A stretch of DNA of 64,000 bases. Source: Chromera velia (lineage: Eukaryota > Sar > Chromeraceae). Location of the stretch: contig JAHBMJ010001084.1 in NCBI GenBank assembly GCA_018398765.1, positions 45,350 through 109,349 of the forward strand, read 5' to 3'. Below the pieces are notes generated by a model. The model saw only the letters and a list, made by a program, of their open reading frames with translations, was not told the origin of the DNA and did not search any database. The position numbers and the translations under genes are program-made. Each line of letters begins with the position of its first letter. Positions within the stretch are counted from its first letter, which is position 1. This document shows, piece by piece, positions 23,168 through 34,961 of the stretch.

Positions 23168-23800
23168 CTATATAGGGACTGCCCCTCGTGAAGCAGTCCC
23201 GCTTCCCCCCCCTTGCATCAGCTCGGGGTCTCCAGTGAGCTTCTCCTCCCTGCGCTTAGGCCAGCCGAGCCAATTTGCAGAGGAAAAAGAGTCTCGACTA
23301 TTCGGAGTGGAAGAATGAAAATTTCTATGCAATTTTTTTGAAAGAGTGTGCAACTCGTTGGGGGCTCTACAGGTGGTCTCATGATTTGGCGTGCCTCCTT
23401 CCATCTCCTCCCCTTCCTCACTCAGCACAAAAAACTTGTTCCTTCTCAAAACGTCGGACTCAGATGGAGCCTTCCTGGCATGCTCTCTCTTTGCCCTCCG
23501 TCTCTCGATTTTTTTCAGTTCTTCCCCAAGCCCCATCTTTTCTACCCTCTCTATCGTGTCTCTCACTGTCCACTTGGTCATCTCTGCCTCTAACAACTTC
23601 ACCCTTCTCTTTAACATTTTCTTTGCTTCCATCACCCTTTCTATTCTCTTTTTGAGCTCTTCTATCGATCTCTTTTCTTCCTCAATCAACGTTTCTTGCT
23701 CGTCTTTCCTTGAGAGCCTTCTTCCGGAGGGAGGCCGGCTCCCGACCTCTCTCTTTCTTCCTCCCCCCTTCTCCTCCTTCAACTGCCAACCCCGTTAACA
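23168..23800 (-). CDS. Candidate LINE ORF1: basic coiled-coil protein
   Basis: About 205 residues are open between a stop near 23800 and the stop at 23170-23168. The middle is a clear coiled coil rich in Glu, Lys and Leu (EEEKRSIEELKKRIERVMEA, then MLKRRVKLLEAEMTKW). The C-terminal part is basic. It lies immediately 5' of the endonuclease-RT frame on the same strand, where LINE ORF1 RNA-binding proteins are encoded. No RRM or zinc knuckle was seen. No ATG was identified near the 5' end, so the start is not defined. Confidence 0.5.
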
Positions 23801-24204
23801 GCCAACCCCGGAGGCCTCCCCCCCGGCGTTTGCCTGCTACTGCTCTGCACTTCCGTTCTGCACCTGCATCCTCTTCTTTCCCTTCTGCTCAATCCTGGGG
23901 CTTGGTTTCGGGATTCCTGTTTACTGGCCATCTCTCTTTGTTCCCTCCATCACGAGATCTCCATCTCCCTCTGGGGCTCTCGGTTAGGGTTGCTCTGAGA
24001 AGGGAATGCCTAGTCTTTGAAGGGCCTTCCTCGCCTCTTCTTTCTTCTGGTCGCTGAAAGCTGCATGTTATACTGGGAAGACCTAGTACAAGACCTAAGT
24101 TTCATAAAATTAGTATATGAAAGAATCTTAGTATAGAGGAGAATATTTATGTTCTGATCAAGTTCCTCTTGTATGTTCCCCCGTTTAGTCCCCCACCGCC
24201 CCAT

Positions 24205-24448
24205 GGTATAGGCTAGGCGTCCGCTAAAAAAAAAAAGAAGAAAAAAAGTAAACGATCAGAAGGGATCTTTTCTTTTTCTTTCTTTTTTACACTAAACAAT
24301 ACTTAACAACAGTTGTACAACACATGAACAACACTTGTGCAACACCTAAACAACAGTTGTTTGATTGAAAAAGAAAAAAAAAAAAGAAAAAAAGTAAAGG
24401 GTTTTGGACGATTTTTTTTTTTTTATTTAGCCGACGCCTAGGGTATAG
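24205..24448. mobile_element. MITE-like element with terminal inverted repeats and 7 bp target-site duplication
   Basis: The element is 24212-24441 (230 bp). Its left end GCTAGGCGTCCGCTAAA and right end TTTAGCCGACGCCTAG are inverted complements with one or two mismatches, continuing into A- and T-runs. GGTATAG occurs immediately outside each end (24205-24211 and 24442-24448), as a target-site duplication should. The interior has no ORF and holds A-rich blocks and short AACA/TTGT repeats. It is a non-autonomous DNA transposon; the superfamily was not determined. Confidence 0.72.
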
Positions 24449-24999
24449 GCTAAGACTAGATTGTAGGATGGGATATAGGATTTATCATCATATCTTATCT
24501 CAGGTCATCTTATGGTGACAGCGTGGTCTACTGGGTCCAGTATCCACTACCGAGCCTTGATAATCAATCGATCAATCTAGTAATCAATCTGCATGATAAA
24601 AAAATCTCAAAAATTAAAAACATTTAATAACTGGTTCCAACAATCAGTTCAACTTCTAATGCACCTTAATGACAGTTAATGTACCATAACTTGAATAGCT
24701 ACTACAGAAGTGTGTATAAGCTATAGTACATCATACAAACCAATAGCTATGTCACCGTGTATAACGTAAACCTTGACTGTAACATAAGCTGGGACGTAAA
24801 CTGAGCCAATCGCCAGCAAAAATTTGAAAACACAGGGATCAAAGTCCTGAGAGGGAGCAGGCACAGCAGAAGAGAAAAGTGGACGTTCCTACATTTCTCT
24901 TATCTGATGTACTTCCCTCTCTTGAGTGCTTCTTCTCTTTTCTTCTTATGAGTAGTCAGATCGACAACCACTTGAACTCACGTTTCTACCCCGCTTTCT
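24449..24999. other. AT-rich spacer, no gene seen
   Basis: No ORF, repeat array or RNA gene could be supported here. ATCA-type short repeats occur near 24560-24590. Confidence 0.4.
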
Positions 25000-27115
25000 T
25001 TCACAGTGATGTATGATTGCAATCTATTGTTATCATTAGGTGAATAGAAGAAGCTTCCCCCACTCTCCGACAACCTCTTTAAGTAGACTGCATGCAGCCG
25101 GGAGGCTGGCATCGGATTCCATCTCTTCGTCTTCGTCTTTTTCGGGGGCTTCTCCCTTGGAGGAGGAGGGTCTTCTGTCTGTCAGGGCACTGTCCTTTTC
25201 TCCGGCTTTCCCTTGTAGGTCACATATTTATCGAATGCCAGGGTCACAATGGCACATATCTGTTTGTGAATCTTTGGAAGCCATTCAGAGATCGGAATCA
25301 CTTTGATTGGTGCTCGATTCACATACCCCCTCCTGTGTAAGATAGCAGTCCATTGCCCCTGATGGTTTGGCAATGCCCTGCCCCTTCCCCTTCTGCCGGG
25401 GAGTCGGTTTTTTCTTCTTCTTCTTCATCGGCTCTTTCTTTCTTTGGATGATGCGTAGAGGTGCCCTGTCCTGCTGCTGCAATGCTGCTTCTGGTGCAGG
25501 GGGGGGGGAGAGGGGTGCATCCTTATCCTTATCCTCCTCGTTTTCCTGTTCAGTAGTTTTTTTCTTTGTGATCTGCTTCTTCCCCCGCTCCCTTCCACCT
25601 AGCTGGCCGGGTTGCCAGACATCATCAACCCACTGGCAGAGCGGGGCCATTTCCCACATGAGACGGAGCAGGCTGCAGGGGTTTTATAAAAAGGACCTCC
25701 ATCCACGATTTGTCAAATTCCCCGGCCCCTACAATTCTGCGATCAGATTTGACGGCTCTGCCCCCCCTTCTGTCTCTGTCTGCTGTATCAAGCTCTCCAG
25801 AGGCAAACCCTTCCCCCCAACCAACGCTGCAGCATTCCACCCTAGATGGTTGTTTAAAGTGCACTGCTGCTGATCTCTCATGGTGTTGAATGTTTTGATT
25901 GCAGCCTGCTCGTGCAGCCACGCTGTCAGGATATCGGGGGACATTTAGAATGCGATCAGCGTAGCTATACCGTACGCATCCACAAAATACGCGCCTTTTC
26001 TAGCAAATTTGAATGTGGGATCGAACACCATTTCCCTTGGTTATCTTCCACCGTACAATTGAAGGGCCTCCTCAGTCGTTCCTGCAAAGGCGCTAGCAAA
26101 AGTGGCAACAGGGATCAACAAGGGTGAAGAGAGCAGGGCGTAGCAGAGAAATAACGAGATTCCATTGATTCAGATGAGAAAAACATTTGGAAGATCGCTG
26201 ATCCAAATGGAGTGGGTTTCGAATCCGAAAATGAATGCTTGGAATAACTGAACATTGATTGAGCAATTTCAGAGTCCTCTGTTTACTTGACTCATTTCTT
26301 TGTGGAACAATATTGATATTCTCTTATCAGCCCACTCTAAGACTTACAAATCTGCTTGCGACCACCTTTTTTCATTTCCATGACCAGTCAGACCGCACGG
26401 AATACTTCTAAATCGTTTTTTTTATTGTCTTTCTTTTGGCTACCCACCTTCGGTATGCGGCGGAGCCTCACAGGGTCTTTTTTCTTCCCCATCACGGCGT
26501 TTGCAGGTATAACCCCAAGAACCTCAGGTATTGCGGAGACAGGCAGCAGCAGGTCTTCATAGTTGACTGATTTGGCGTTGGGCACACGGGCTCTTCCTTC
26601 CAGGCAATACAGGTTGGCTTTGATGTCGGTCTTCCTGTCGTCTGCATACAGGACCATCCTGTCGAACCTCCCCTATGCCTATATCTCCCCTGCAATTCGG
26701 ACCTTCTGCATTATGGGATCGTTATGGGTCATGCGTATCAATTTGACCCTGTAGTAGGGAAAAGGAGATGAAAATCTGGTATCTTTGGTCAAGAAGCAGA
26801 CGTTTTCTCGCTCTTTGATGTCCCGCACCCCCACAGCGGCCACACCTGAGCATGCCACATGCTGACTGGCATTCAGCGAACACCCGGACCACAGAAGCTC
26901 CACCAACGCACTCCGATAGCCGTCAGAGGCTACCAGTAGGTAGAAAATCGCGTTGGCCTAGCAGGCATTCTTGATGCCCGGAAGGAAGTCGGGGAGCCCC
27001 CCAGCGTAGTCCGGCTGCGCACGCTCAAACGGTATGAGACCTCTTTCCTGCAGTTCTTTGACTTTTTGCTGGATGCCTCAGCTCTAGTGGATTCTGCAGA
27101 AGCATCCTGCAACAT
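25000..27115 (-). pseudogene. Decayed minus-strand coding region, possible protease remnant
   Basis: Protein-like segments in shifting frames run from about 27060 down to 25000. One starts at about 27030 as GGLPDFLPGIKNAC, then a stop, then ANAIFYLLVAS. It continues in frame to 26679 (ALVELLWSGCSLNAS, VGVRDIKERENVCFLTKD). A second (26657-26388) contains NLYCLEGRARVPNAKS. A third (25944-25729) contains DILTAWLHEQAAIKTF, and a fourth (25659-25285) is a Lys- and Gln-rich tail. The first segment loosely resembles the Cys box of ubiquitin-specific proteases (N-x-C-Y-x-N-A). The similarity is weak. Frames are broken by stops and shifts, so this is a relic of a gene or transposon protein. Confidence 0.35.
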
Positions 27116-27302
27116 ATAAGGAAAAGAAAAGAGAGAAACGAGCTTTAGGGACTATCATATCATGCAACCATCTATAGATGGATGACATCTCATCCATAGA
27201 GCTGGCCAGTTCATGTATCTATACACTTAGAAGAAGACGACATACCATTACAGAGAAAAAAAGACGGCAAGAGCAGAAAACATACTATAACAACTTAGTG
27301 AA

Positions 27303-27660
27303 AGATATATGAACAATCTAGAAAGTAATCTCTCTCTCCTTTCCTTACTCACTCCTCCCCCCCCACGTCTCTTTCAGACACACACAGACAGACACACAGA
27401 CACACAGACATACACACAGACACACACTCACTCACCCACACACTCATTCACTCTCACTGTCACTCTTTCACACACACATACTCACTCACTCACACATACA
27501 CTCACTCTCACTCTCACTCTCACTCACACTCTCTCACTCTCACTCTCTCACACTCACTCTCTCATACTCACTTTCTCATATTCATTCTCTTACACTCACA
27601 TACTTTCACACTCACACTCTCTCACTCTCACTCTCTCACACTCACACTCACTTTTTCAAT
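27303..27660. repeat. CA/CT-rich simple repeat block
   Basis: About 300 bp of ACAC, ACTC and TCTC motifs (cacacagacagacac, cactcactctcactc). Strand composition is strongly C/A and C/T with very little G. Confidence 0.85.
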
Positions 27661-27828
27661 GAACCTCTAGCTTGGACGTTGTCGTGTGAAGAATGTTATG
27701 TTTCTTAGCAATGGGTGAATGGGGCTGCACTTCTGATATACTTGCTGTGGATCTCGAGGAAAAAAAGAAATCTACAGGGTCATGCATGTACTGTCTGTTG
27801 GTGCTGGGGAAAGTCAAAGTGGGGAGAG

Positions 27829-28632
27829 TTAGGAGAGCAGTGATGGAGAGTACAGATAAGTGGTATTGTGCCATAATCCTGTAGGAGTAAAAGTGCTTTG
27901 ATCAGAGACGATTGACTTTCTATTGTAGGTGTTCTCAAGCTTGAGAGAGCTCTCCATTCCTTTCCAATCAGGTAGACCATCTCCATCTGCGAGGGCGATG
28001 AGCACATTGTCCACCAAGCTGAGCGGAAACTTCTGGCGTTCACCAAACCTAAGCCTGCTGGAGACTCCAGCGAGCTCTACTCCTGTTGTGGCCTACCTTT
28101 GCAAACGTACAGACGGACATGAGGGTGGAGAGGTCAGTCGGGTCACAGTACGTTCACTCGTTCTGAGATGACAGCTGCTCAACAAATTCTTTTTGTGCCT
28201 GATACCTTAGTTTTGCCTAATTTTTTTTTTTGTTTCTCTCTCTATCTGCCATTCTCTCCCGTTTAGTCTGTTTAACTGTACCCTGGACTACAAACAAACA
28301 GCGCAGTCATTATACGTCAGTACATGAACACGTGCAGACTCACCTTGCCTGTTCCTCCCAGTGAATTCCCAGCAGTTTGCTGTCCCCCTGTACCGATTAG
28401 TTGGGTAGACCCGGAGGGACTCGGGCACCCCATTGTGTAAGGCAGTCCAGACAAACCCCGCCTGGACGCACTCCCCCGGGGCCACCTGCCTGAAGAGCCT
28501 GGACAACTCGTATGGGATGCCCAGGGGGGAGCTGCTCTGGCCTTGGGTTGGTTGGCCCAGGAATGAATGGAGGCTAGGAGTGGAGGGGGGGCGTAGGGGA
28601 ATCCTGTCCACATGTGTGGCTGCTGCTGCTGC
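27829..28632 (-). CDS. 3' exons of an unrecognised minus-strand gene
   Basis: The exon ending at 28344 (CAA-G then GTGAGT) reads SSPLGIPYELSRLFRQV, FVWTALHNGVPESLRVYP and NRYRGTANCWEFTGRNRQ. Splicing in phase 1 to an acceptor (CCACAACAG) at 28083 gives GVELAGVSSRLRFGERQKF, LSLVDNVLIALADGDGLPD and a stop at 27831-27829. The two pieces join without a frame error and look like one folded domain I do not recognise. The exon's 5' end is unclear. An acceptor CTCACCTGCAG near 28633 is possible, and a Gln-rich frame continues upstream to about 28856 in a different phase, which would need an indel in the C7 tract near 28590. Confidence 0.5.
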
Positions 28633-28856
28633 AGGTGAGGAGACTGGTGCAACGTCATAAGCTGCTGAGGGGGCTGCTGCTCCAGTGGTATGTAGCCTCC
28701 TCCCGATGGCAGCAGCATCGCTTTCTTCTCCATGCCCTCTCTCTTCCCCTCACTCTCTCCCACCGCCAGCTCATCAAAGAGCCCTACCCCCCCGCCGCTC
28801 ATAAAGCCGGTACAATTGTAGAAAACGAGGAAACTTTCTGTCTGTTTGCGGGTATT
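28633..28856 (-). CDS. Possible upstream Gln-rich exon of the same gene
   Basis: After an acceptor CTTGCCAG (28857-28859 side) an open frame reads NTRKQTESFLVFYNCTGFMS, then GLFDELAVGESE, then QPPQQLMTLHQSPHLQQQQ. It is one frame away from the better-supported downstream exon. It could be real with a sequence error, or a separate exon with an unseen donor. Confidence 0.3.
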
Positions 28857-28889
28857 CTGGCAAGGATTCTTGACAAGCGAGAGAGGATG

Positions 28890-29640
28890 AAAAAAAAAAA
28901 GGTAGGAGTAAAAAAATGAAGAAATGAAGGACCGTGGACATACAAAAAAAAAAAAGGAAGAGAAAGAAATAAAAGAAAGTACCGAACGACAGAAAAGAAA
29001 GAAAGGAGGACCGGAAGAAAGGAAGAGAGAGAGAGACAGAAACACACATACACACAAAGAAAGAAAGAAAAAAAGAAAGGAAGGAAGGAAGGAAGGAAGG
29101 AAGGAAGGGAGGAAGAAGAAGCAAGAAAGGAAGCAACGAGCTAGGGAAAGAGAGAAAGAAGAGAGAAAAAGAGAAAGGAAGGACTGTAAAAATGAATGAA
29201 TGAATGAATGAATGAATGAATGAAGGAAGGAAGGAATGAAGGAAGGAAGGAAGGAAGGAAGGAAGAAAGGAAGGAAGGAAGAAAGGAAGGAAAGAAAGAA
29301 GGAACGAGGGAAGGGAGGAAGGAAAGAATGAAGGAAGAGAAAGAAATAAATAAGGAAAGGGGGGAAGGGAGGAAGGTAGAAAAAGAAAGAAAGACGGAAA
29401 GGAAGGAAGAAAGGAAGGAAGGAAGAAAAAAAGAAAGAAAGAAAGAAAGAAAGAAAAAAAGAAAGAAAAGGGAGTAAGGGAGTGAGGCAGTCTCTGAGAG
29501 AGAAAAAAAGAAAGAAACAATCTGAAGAGTAAAAAGAAACAGAAGAGAAAGAAAAGAAAAAAGAAGAAACGAGGAGATATGGGAAGGATGAATCAATGGA
29601 TAGAAAGCGAGAACTAATGAACGAGCGAAAGAGAGGAAGG
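28890..29640. repeat. Polypurine block (GGAA/GAAA/GAAT)n
   Basis: Some 650 bp of purine-rich tetranucleotide repeats, including (GGAA)n near 29078-29110 and 29221-29290, (GAAT)n at 29191-29224 and (GAAA)n near 29425-29470. If the flanking minus-strand exons form one gene, the block lies in an intron and is pyrimidine-rich in the transcript. Confidence 0.9.
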
Positions 29641-29869
29641 GGGGAGCAGGGAGGAGGGAAGCATGGTAAGAAACTTTTTGAGAAGAGCAAGAAAGAAAAA
29701 TAAAAAAGGAAAGTCTTGGACAGATAGACAGACAGACAGACAGATTATATATTTCTTCTTCTTCTTCTCCCAGGCCCTCCTTTTCTTCATGAACACAACA
29801 GATAAAAAGAAAGAAAGAACAAAGATAAAGGAACAGCACCAACAATCAAACAGCGTGGGCAGGGGGCCC

Positions 29870-29965
29870 GAAAGGTGAGAGTTAAGCGCCCCTTGCCTCT
29901 CTACCTCCCAACAAACTTTTACGTGATCACTGGTTTCATACGCTACTCCTCTGTTGCTTCCACTC
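29870..29965 (-). other. Weak candidate exon
   Basis: On the minus strand a short stretch reads GVAYETSDHVKVCWEVERQG, which is protein-like and sits after a pyrimidine-rich tract ending TTGAG. No matching donor in a consistent phase was found, so it remains only a possibility. Confidence 0.2.
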
Positions 29966-30159
29966 AAGACAAGAAAGAGAAAAAAAGAAGATAAGACAAA
30001 AAAATTCAAAAAAGAAAAAAGAAAAAAAGAAACAGAACTGCACACGGGGACCGGCACCATCATGGTCTTTAGACAGAGGTGGGGGGGCGCCTCTACAGAG
30101 GGGGATTCTTCTGATGTTGTGTCTTCCTATCTTGCGGGAGGACTCTTTCGGCGATAATA

Positions 30160-30250
30160 AAGCTCTCAAAGTCACACAGATAGACAGACAGACAGACAGA
30201 CAAATAGATAGATAGATAGATCGATAGATAGATAAAAAGACAGATAGACT
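30160..30250. repeat. (GACA/GATA)n repeat
   Basis: GACA then GATA tetranucleotides, about 70 bp. Confidence 0.85.
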
Positions 30251-30377
30251 AAGATAGAAATGAATAAACAGATGAAAAAACAAAGGAAGGAAGGGACGTT
30301 TGTCAGTGAGTATGTCTCTGTGGTTTCATTTCTATGAAAACAGTTTTTTCTCTTTGTTTTTCTTTCTCACTCTTTGT

Positions 30378-30380
30378 TTT

Positions 30381-30424
<44 letters not shown>

Positions 30425-30426
30425 TT
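30378..30426. repeat. (TTTC)n microsatellite
   Basis: About eleven TTTC units, directly downstream of the donor of the minus-strand exon 30626-30447. Confidence 0.9.
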
Positions 30427-30446
30427 CTCAATTGTGGGCGGCTGAC

Positions 30447-30626
30447 CTGTAACAGCTCGACCCTCTCTAAGACTCGTGTGATTTTCTGCACCACCGTCTG
30501 GTGCAAAATGACGCGCACTAGGACGCACAGGCTGTAGTATCCTCTAACGACCTCAAAAATTCCGTCAAAATAGTCTCTTCCTTCTGTTCCTGCAGACTGT
30601 TCTTCGACAGAGGACTCGGCCATCAT
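30447..30626 (-). CDS. Candidate first coding exon of a minus-strand gene
   Basis: An ATG at 30626 opens exactly 60 codons (MMAESSVEEQSAGTEGRDYF, then DGIFEVVRGYYSLCVLVRVI, ending RVLERVELLQ). They end in phase 0 at a donor CAG|GTCAGC at 30446. The composition looks coding: an acidic start, then an amphipathic helix. It may be the 5' exon of the gene whose 3' exons lie at 28344-27829, across the polypurine block, but the connection is not proven. No family was recognised. Confidence 0.4.
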
Positions 30627-31817
30627 GAGAAGATCTCTTTTCAGGAATCCCTCAGCCTGCGTCGCAGCCTCCTAGCTCTGCTCCGACCCCTTGTCAATGA
30701 ATTGCGTGCAGAGCAATTAATATCTTATGCATACCGTTGCATGGGGGGCATCCGTCGGTAAGCAGACACAGCAGAAAATTTTCTTCTTACTCATTCGCTG
30801 CTAGCTCATTAGTAAACATGACCACCCAACTCATGTAGAGTTCAGCTGTATCCCCCTCATTTTTGAAGAAGGCTTTGAGGGAGACTGGAGACAGCTAGGG
30901 AGACAGCCTCTCCTGACGTACCCGGATACTGTTGCTGGCCTCATTTTTTATTTCTGGCCACCTCCTGTGCACTCTAGTTCGTGTATAGGGTGATCTGAGA
31001 GACAGATGAGCTCGCATTTCTTTTGAAGTTCTAGCGAGAGGGGTGCTCGGAGGAGTGCCTAGCATTTTTAGTACTAACTCGATTGATTTCATTGGCACCG
31101 GACTTGAAGTTAAGTGTTGTCTAGAAGTCAGTGCGCAAGCATCAAAGTGCCTGTACACATATTGTGAAACCTGATATATACAAGACTCCTCATACGCATG
31201 TATATATTAATACATAGAGCATTTGTGTGCATTGTACTGCTGTGCCTGTCAGAGGTCTGCTGCATTCAAATTTTGTTGAACAACCAGGCAGGAAAAATAT
31301 GGAAAAATCAGGAAAATGCTCGGAAAATGCTCGGAACATCTCGGAACGGCTCGGCCGGGAAAATGCATGCATGCATGCATGCTTGCATGCAAGCCGCCAC
31401 CGCGCGCGCCACCGCGCGCATCACCGCGCTGCCACGCAGAGGTTTTTTCGAAGTTCTTCATGAGGCTCTTTCTTAATTTCCATGCTGACTTGCCAGCACC
31501 CGGCCTGGAAACCTTGGTCGGTCTCACACTTGGTCCTCAGGTGCATTGATTGAAAGCGACGTGTGCCACTCGTCCACCTCTGGTCGAGCTGAGCCCACTC
31601 ACATGTATTACAACACAAGTCGCAACACGCGGAGAGTTCACATTAGATCTTGATTGACCTGCCAGTCGAGTGTGGCTGCTCTTCGTTTGGAGGAGACACC
31701 CGCTGCTTCTATCTGAGCTTCCCGGGGGACTTCTCCTTTTTGTCATTTCCACGCAAGACCACACAAGACAATAGCGGTGTCTCGATGTGTCCGTCTCTTC
31801 GTCTCTAGTCTCCGTTA
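30627..31817. other. Spacer, no gene seen
   Basis: No supportable gene. A palindromic (GCAT)n run with GCTTGCATGCAAGC lies near 31362-31394, followed by a CCGCGCGC-rich stretch to about 31430. Confidence 0.4.
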
Positions 31818-34227
31818 ATGGTGACTCCGACACAGTTCTTGTTTTGTTTCCTTTTCTTATCCGGAGGGTTCGTGGAAAGGAGAGGAAGGGGTCCGATTCC
31901 TCCTGTCTCTTCTTTTCGACTTCTTCCGCCCGCTCAGCATTTTTCTGCATCCGATAGGAGCACGAGACAGCAACAGCATGTCTCTGTCTCCCATCCCCAC
32001 CGCACCCTTCTTCACACACATGCCCCTCTGGGGTCGCGATATGCGAAGGAGGTAGAGAGCACGCATGGATTCTTCAAGGGAGAGGGAGGGGTAAAGCCAC
32101 CCACTCTTCACAACGCCAAGTGGTGGTATCAGCTGCCGTACACGCAACTGAATTATTACCAGGCGATTCACAGGCCGAAGGGGGTGATTGAGGGAGGTCC
32201 AGAAAACTACGACGGAATGGGGCTGAAGCTCCACGGCAATCTTGACAGGCAACGAGAGTTCTTCCCCCCCCAGCAGCACACTCATGGTGTGAAAGGACGG
32301 CACCACTCTGGATGGGAGGACATGATAGACCCGCACCCCGAGCCTGATGGGTGCTCCCGTTGTCAATTTGGGGAGACGGAAGAGGATTGGGACCGACGCG
32401 CGTGGGGTGAGTGGGACTATCCATACGGATTTAAGCATAATGTTGAAAGTGCGAAGCTGTTGAAGAAGGACACTTCGTTCTTCCCCCAAGCATGGGTCGA
32501 TATCGCGTTCCATAACGTCCAAAGATTTCCGGCCCATGTGTCGGGCCAGCCCGCTTCCAGGCCGCCCTTCATGGAATGGAACTGGATCTGGGCAGGACAG
32601 AAAATGCTGGAAAAGTCTGCTGACGCCAGAATTGCGAATCGCCTGGAACGACAGCAGAAAAGAGACTACTTCCGGGCTTGGTTGAAAGACATGACCGATG
32701 ACATCGAAGGGAGAGGGCCGAAGACGATTGATGAAGAAAATGAATTGATCAAGAAAAGACTGGGACTCAGAAGAATGTCGGATGACGATCTAAGAAGGGA
32801 AAGAGATAACAATCGGTGGGCATGCAAAAAAAAAAAAGTGCACGAAAAGTAGTGGGGGGACTTTTATGGAAGGACTCAGGGTCTTTCGTGCGGTCTTTTG
32901 TTTTCCTGTGGCCCGTTTTCGATGTCCTGTTCCCCTTGTTTTCTCTGTGAAACTTATACTTCGTCTTTCCGTATTTTCAGGCTCCTCTTGCCTCTCTCTC
33001 ATTCGCATGACGTATCATGAAGGTTTTTCTTTTCTTTCTGGTCTTTCACTTCTTCTCAGGTTTCACCTTCGAGCTGCCCTTTTTCCCTTGCTTCCTCTCA
33101 TCCTTCTCTCTCACCTTCTCTGCTTCCTTCTTTGTTCTTTCATCTTTCGGCACCCTTTTCATGTCCCTTCTTCATGAAAAGATCTGTCAGTCCCTTGTAT
33201 GTCGCCCCCTCTCGATACGCGTGGTCTCCCCTTGCCTCTGTGTGTCCGACGCACGCACAGGTACGGCAAAGAGTGGATGCTTCACATGAATCTGGACTTC
33301 GTGAGTAACGAGACGAAGATAGACACCACGAGCGAGGGATGCTGGCATGGGGGAAACTGGAATTACACGATGACTGAAGAGGAGTTGAACACGAAGGACA
33401 AGTGGGAGGACTCGCACGGAAAGGTAGGTAGGTAGGTCCGTGGGTGGCGCTTCAGTACCCTCTCTCTCTGTCCCGTCCTCCCCGTCTCTCTTTCAGACCA
33501 GCAGGAGCACTGCCTGCCTGTGCATCCACATATGTGAAGCACTCATGCATATGCATGTGGAGGAATTCACCACTGAAGCAACGTCTGTCTGTTTCGCGGG
33601 TCTCCGCCTTTCTTTCTCTCTCCGTCTGTCGCTGTGCCGCTGTGTATCTCTCCCTCTGTGCCGCCGTCTGTCTCTCCCTCTGCCTGCCTTTGCCCTTCCC
33701 TTATAAATTTTTCCTCCACAGCGTGCATGATCTTTTGACCCCATTCCATCCATCTCCTTCTGTCGTTCTCCTTGGCGGTCTCAGTTTCGAAAAACGATTC
33801 GGGGCATCCTGGACTGATGCATGGGACTCGTTCTGCGATTGCAGTCATTCATTCATTCGTTCACTCGTTCATTCATTCATTTATGAACACACGCACACAC
33901 ATGCATGAATGCATACATGCAGCATTGGAGGCACATGTACGACGACCGTTTCAACGAGCGGGTGATCACCAGGCCCGTCAACTGCATGAATGACAAGATG
34001 ACTGCTGAGGAGATGGAGGAGATGTACCACTACACATGCACAGAGCAGTGCAACGAGGGCAGGGGGCAGTACCCACACTACACAATCGAGACGATTCACG
34101 AGTCAGTCGATCAGCAGAGCAGTCAGTAGCTTGAGAGTGGATAAGCAAGCATGTGCGTGAGTGAGTGAGTGAGTGAGTAAGTGAGTTGAGTGAGTGAGCG
34201 GACGGGTGGGCAGGAAAGTAAGTGTGT

Positions 34228-34266
<39 letters not shown>

Positions 34267-34457
34267 GTGGGTTGGTGTGGAGTGAAAAGGTCAGTATGTG
34301 AGTGAGCAAGTGAATGAGGCAAGAACTGAGCATGTGAGGCATTGACTGAAAGGCTGGGTGACACACATACACACACACGCACGCACACATACACCAACGC
34401 ACAAACAAACACACACACACACTCACACACGCGCGCGCGCGCGCACGTGCGCGTGAA

Positions 34458-34489
<32 letters not shown>

Positions 34490-34919
34490 TTGTTTTTGGA
34501 ATGCGATGTTCCGACAGGTAGTTGCGCTGCTTTTATGGACGGCAAGAAGAGGTCAGGGCCTCCTTTTGAGGCTCACGTCACGCTGAGTGCTCCCTCCCTC
34601 CGTGAAATGAATGCGGGTCTGCATGGGAAGTATACGCTTTGCGAGTAGATACTCCTATGTGGCGTACTCCGGGCGAATGGCCCGGAAAGTGAAATTTTAA
34701 CTTTTCTTGCACCTCTAGATGCACCTCGCTGAAGTTTTGTTAAGTGCCCCCTCAGCTGGGGTGTTTCGGGGTGTTTGTGTGCGTCAGATGTTTCTGTCAA
34801 CATCGGGCGACATCCACGTGTTCTGGGGGGGGTACCTGTGGTTAAGTGTCCTCTCAGCTTCGCTTTCCGGGCCAAGTGGAGGAATCCGTGTATCAGGCTT
34901 TCTTCTCAAAGCGTCTCGT

Positions 34920-34961
<42 letters not shown>

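Larger units (their letters stand above)
17768..24057 (-). mobile_element. LINE copy 2, near full length
   Basis: The 3' end is at 17768, read on the minus strand as the (ATCA)n tail. Towards higher coordinates it carries the C-terminal zinc knuckle, the reverse transcriptase, an APE-type endonuclease and an upstream coiled-coil ORF. It therefore has the ORF1 plus EN-RT order of a complete LINE. The 5' limit near 24057 is estimated from where coding-like sequence stops. No target-site duplication was found. It is closely similar to copy 1 over their shared part, with a stop pattern of its own. Confidence 0.88.

Noticed and set aside
17690-24130. Target-site duplication for LINE copy 2
   Set aside because: Comparing the flanks gave only scattered short matches (such as TGCATGTT), no convincing direct repeat.
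28774-29845. Long Phe/Leu/Ser frames on the minus strand
   Set aside because: Translation of the polypurine block in reverse; not protein-like.
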